Of a stretch of 64,000 nucleotides of DNA, positions 60,601 to 64,000 are shown piece by piece. The notes under the pieces are model-generated. The model saw nothing but the letters and a program-made list of their open reading frames with translations, was not told the DNA's origin and did not search any database. Source of the DNA: Hedera helix. Taxonomy: Eukaryota; Streptophyta; Magnoliopsida; Apiales; Araliaceae. Numbering within the stretch: position 1 is the stretch's first letter; the number at the start of each line of letters is the position of its first letter. The position numbers and the translations under genes are program-made. The stretch is taken from NCBI GenBank assembly GCA_947179155.2, contig OX359274.1, forward strand, positions 44,945,564 through 45,009,563. The letters are read 5' to 3'.

Positions 60601-61964
60601 ATATAATTATATAAGCATCTATATATATACACACCAATATATGTATATATATTCACTTATACATGCACAATACTTATATTTTTGATATTTAAAATGTCAT
60701 CCATCAACTTGACTACAAGCAACATAAATGGTGAAGTGTAAAATAAGCAACAATCACCAACACTTAACCCACATGTGGTTAACTCTCTACAACATCCAAC
60801 CCATGGGTACATATAAATTATACCTTGGTGAATTATATACATACACAATTGTATTTATAATATTCTTCCTACAACTAACCCGTGCATAGTTAAATCTTTA
60901 ATTTATTTACTACCTAGGGTTACTCAACTAACTCATCCATAGTTAATTCTCATCATCAAATTCACCCACCTAGCATTTAACCAATGTTTGGTTAATGCTC
61001 TCTCTTATCTACCAACTAGGGTTGTTCAATTAACCCTACATTAGTTAATTCTCTACACTTAACAATACTTGAATTTATTCTCCCAACATATTGACCAATA
61101 TTTGACTTTTAAATTTGGACTCAATATTTGGGCTACTAGTTTATTTTGCATTGGGCTCCCTTATTTAATTATTTAGGCTACCCAACACAACTCACACATC
61201 TTTATAACTTGGGCTAGGTAATTAATTTAATTTGACTTATATTAATTACCTCTTGGACTATAATCAACATAACATTTGGGCTTATTATTTAATTACCCAC
61301 TACATATCAATATTCTCATATTGGGCTAACATCGATAATTCTTTTTGGCTAGTCCACTAGTAGTAATTAAATTACCTGGACTCTTCATAAGTCTATATCC
61401 TTAAAGTTATTTGGACCTCTATAATTACCAACAAGACTTTCAACCATTCAAATATTGGGCTTGCTTAAATCCATTAATGGACTCTATACAACAACTTAAT
61501 AATTAAGTTAATTACTTAATTAATTTAATTTCTTAATATTGTCATTCTAGACAATCATTCTAGCTTCACAATAACTTTAAACCTTAACTAATATAATTAA
61601 CTTAATTAATTATATTTTATGTCTTTCCTTCTTACTCCATTTTTAAACTAATTAATTTATTAATTTAATTGAGTACTTAATTTACTTCACACATCATCTT
61701 GTTTGACTAACAAACTTAACTCTAGGTATATATATTAATATAATCACCTTCACTTTTCAATTGAATTTATTTTCTTAATAAATTCTCTACAAGTATCGTT
61801 AAAATATTTTCACATTTAATTTTCTAACAAATACCTTATGTTAAAAAAAATATTCACCCATTTTCTACACATCTTACTTCTCAAATTCTAGGTTTTAAAC
61901 CTTAACCTTTAATAAAATCAATTAAGATATTATTTGAAATCTTGAAAATATCTGGAATATTACA
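57639..61964 (-). mobile_element. LTR C, reverse orientation, nested in LTR A
   Basis: A 4326-bp unit from TGTGACGACCCCAAATCCGG to GGAATATTACA; its sense strand is on the minus strand (TGTAATATTCC...GGTCGTCACA). It is bracketed by GTAAA (57634-57638) and GTAAC (61965-61969), a 5-bp target duplication with one substitution; the uninterrupted sequence in LTR A's own duplicate reads CTGTAACCG, so GTAAC is ancestral. A minus-strand TATAAATATA lies at 60201-60210. The interior has the 39-bp hairpin array, a GC-rich (CCCGA)n-like patch at 59339-59390 and a series of TTAACC...GGTTAA palindromes (60380-61060). A different subfamily from B, E and F. No coding domain. Confidence 0.75.
58747..59175. repeat. 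39-bp tandem array, 11 copies, each a hairpin
   Basis: Equivalent positions recur exactly every 39 bp (58762, 58801, 58840, 58879, 58918, 58957, 58996, 59035, 59074, 59113, 59152). The consensus carries AATATTATTAA-CCAT-TTAATAATATT, an 11-bp stem with a 4-nt loop, followed by TTAATCACTTAT. The last three units are the most diverged. The array lies inside LTR C. Confidence 0.95.
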
Positions 61965-62252
61965 GTAACCGTTATTCTGAACTGTGGATCTTGAATATCA
62001 TTTTTGAATTTCACTCCACATCATGTTGACAATTTGGACATTATTTGAATCTGCATAAAGTAAACTTCCGATACTTATTGTTTATCCTGTTTCTTCTGTT
62101 CATCATTTATATCACTGTTATTTGTATTAATCATCAAAAATCAAGTTGTTGTAAATATCTGTAGCCGGGGGCAGAGATGCGATATAATTGTTGAGCAGAT
62201 GATAGGTTAAAGTCGATATAATAGGTTAAAGACGATACATTTGTTTGGTGTT

Positions 62253-62817
62253 TTGACGCCCCCAAATCTAGGCCTACATAGCCCAATTTGAGACGCCATA
62301 AAATACATAATTTCTAATACAAATAGTACATAGAACAGAAATACAAACTTAATAATACACAACTAGGTCTTCACTATTATTGTCACACTATCTACAACAT
62401 GTGAAAACTACAATAGCTATCACTCGGATCGTCACTCCATTCCCCTACTAGACCCGGCTACTCTCTCATTTTCTGAGAAACAATGGAACAAAAGAAAGGG
62501 TGAGCTCAAATAGCCCAATAAGAAATATCATGACTAAGATAATGACAAATAAATTATCATTAGCCTTCAACAGATGAGTTCTTAATTGAATATAATAGAC
62601 AATAAGCTTTATATCAATAATAGCAGCAGAAAGAGCAATCTATTAGAAGAATAATGCAAACTATAATGTTCACTCGCTTTTATTTTTAGAAAAAATATTA
62701 TCAACTTTTATCATCTTAAACACCGCTGGTCATGATAATATAAATTTTCAGTTCCTCATTATAGTCATGTCAGTCAATAGTTCATCTTTGCATTACGAGC
62801 CAAAGATATTCAAATAT
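62253..62817 (-). mobile_element. LTR D, reverse orientation, end fragment inside LTR A
   Basis: Starts at TTGACGCCCCCAAATCTAGG (the first TG appears mutated to TT) and matches LTR F from its TGTGACGCCCCC end onward, including GGAACAAAAGAAAGGGTGAG and GCCTTCAACAG. It is interrupted by LTR E at 62818; the rest is outside the window. More diverged from F than E is. Confidence 0.75.
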
Positions 62818-64000
62818 TGTGACGCCCCCAAATCTGAGGCCACACAGCCCAAACTTGAGTCGTCAAAAGACTACAACAAAATTATTACAACAAAGCACAA
62901 CGTACAACAATACAGTGTATAATAATACACAACTAAGTCTTCACTATTATTGCCACACTATTTTACAACATGTGAAGACTACGACAGCTATTCCTCAGAC
63001 TCTCACTCCATTCCCCGGCTAGACCCTGTTACGTTTTCATCTCCTGTAATGGAACAAAAGAAAGGATGAGCTCAAATAGCCCAGTAAGAAATATCATGAC
63101 TAAGATAATGACGAATAAATTATCATTAGCCTTCAACAGTTGAGTTCTTGATAGAATACAATAGACTACAAGGTTTATATCAAAAACTGTAGTTAAATTC
63201 TTAAACAACGTTCAGATCAATAATAGCAGCGGAATGAGCAATCTATTAGAAGAATAATGCAGACTATAATGTCCACTCGCTTCTCTTTTTTGTAAAAATA
63301 TCATCAACTTTTATCATCTGAAATACCATTAGTCATGATAAAAATTCACAGTTCCTGATCATAATCATGCAGATCAACAGTTCATATTTGCACTACGGGC
63401 CAAAGACATTTAATATAACACCAACGGTCATGATTATACCAGATTCAGCCTTTGGTAATAATCATACCAATCAACAGTTCATCTTTGCACTACGGGCCAA
63501 AGATATTCAATAAAGCACCAACGGTCATGATTATACCAGATTCAGCCTTTGGTCATAATCATACCAACCAACAGTTCATCTTTGCACTACGGGCCAAAGA
63601 GAACATTCACCACGTGCCATAAAAGACACCGAACAGATGTATCGCCTTTAACCTATCATCTGTTCAACAATTATATCACATCTGTGCCCCCGGCCACAGA
63701 TATTCACAACAGCTTGATTCTTGATGATTAATACAAATAACAGTGATACAAATGATGAACAGAAGAACAGGATAAACAATAAGTATCAGAAGTTTACTTT
63801 GTGCAGATTCAAATAATGTCCAAATTGCCAACATGATGTGGAGTGAAATTTAAAAATGATATTCAAGATCCACAGTTCATAATAACGGTTACAGTTCAAT
63901 AGAAAGGTTCACGTAAATAGGAAGGTTCAGTTGAAATAATGAAGTTCAACTATTATGGAACATATAATATTTTCAGGAATTATAGAAGCAATAGTTCCAT
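62818..64000 (-). mobile_element. LTR E, reverse orientation, nested in LTR D, runs off window
   Basis: Begins TGTGACGCCCCCAAATCTGAGG at 62818, possibly after target sequence AATAT (62813-62817). It follows LTR F almost base for base to the window edge, with clearly higher identity to F and B than D has. It differs by an extra tandem unit of about 95 bp with CCAACGGTCATGATTATACC, TTCAGCCTTTGGT and TTTGCACTACGGGCCAAAGA (copies around 63400-63600). The window cuts it before its other end. Confidence 0.8.

Larger units (their letters stand above)
51905..62252 (+). mobile_element. LTR A (Ty3/gypsy-type), outer element split three times
   Basis: Begins TGTAAGACCCCGAACTTTATG at 51905 and is present as 51905-53035, 56123-57638 and 61965-62252; the gaps are LTR B and LTR C, and LTR D cuts it at 62253. 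A TATAAATA box lies at 52848-52855. Its first part is about 290 bp shorter than the matching part of B and differs in the U3 repeats. Its second part contains an internal duplication of about 830 bp (ATAAGATGTG(C/T)CATTT at about 56240 and 57069). The 3' end lies beyond the window. No coding domain. Confidence 0.8.

Overview
The window is nuclear DNA of a flowering plant, most likely a eudicot. It is AT-rich, with long GT-AG introns, and every gene I can assemble belongs to a plant-typical family. Five multi-exon genes can be built exon by exon with consistent reading phase. From left to right they are: the 3' part of a single-Myb-histone/telomere-repeat-binding gene (TRB/SMH, + strand, 117-5666, Myb exon left of the window); a complete 16-exon diacylglycerol O-acyltransferase 1 (DGAT1, +, 15571-28972, 507 aa); a complete 14-exon casein kinase 1-like kinase (CKL, -, 30047-36059, 470 aa); a complete 3-exon epidermal patterning factor-like secreted peptide (EPFL, -, 39307-39952, 129 aa); and a complete 8-coding-exon IQ-motif protein of the IQM family (-, 42973-45699, 533 aa). 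DGAT1 and CKL are convergent, about 1.07 kb apart. The genes act in unrelated processes (telomere/chromatin, oil synthesis, signalling kinase, peptide signalling, calmodulin-linked signalling), and I see no operon-like or pathway relationship.

Layout: 0-5.7 kb TRB gene; 5.7-15.5 kb intergenic DNA with a TIR element made of degenerate palindromes (8.67-9.32 kb), two MITE copies and a 3.3-kb solo LTR (11.55-14.85 kb) with perfect CATTC target-site duplications; 15.5-29 kb DGAT1, whose introns hold a TIR element and a 1.55-kb non-coding element with a GC-rich palindromic core; 30-36 kb CKL, whose first intron contains an inverted, decayed copy of its own first exon; 36-39.3 kb AT-rich intergenic DNA with MITE/SINE-like pieces; 39.3-46.2 kb EPFL and IQM.

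From 46.2 kb to the right edge there is no gene I can support. This part holds a long-hairpin MITE, a tandem segmental duplication of about 1.9 kb with later insertions in each copy, and from 51.9 kb a nest of long non-coding LTRs. LTR A (+) starts at 51905. LTR B (53036-56122) sits inside it with a perfect AGTCA duplication. LTR C (57639-61964, reverse) also sits inside A and carries an eleven-copy 39-bp hairpin array. LTR D (from 62253) and LTR E (from 62818), both reverse, close the window. No transposon coding domain was found in the LTR nest, so these look like solo or non-autonomous LTRs.

I did not find a clear new biological system. The most unusual items are the palindrome-array element at 8.67 kb, the inverted CKL exon-1 copy, the nested LTR stratigraphy, the 39-bp hairpin array, the alternating GC-rich palindromes in DGAT1 intron 9, and two GC-AG introns in conserved genes.
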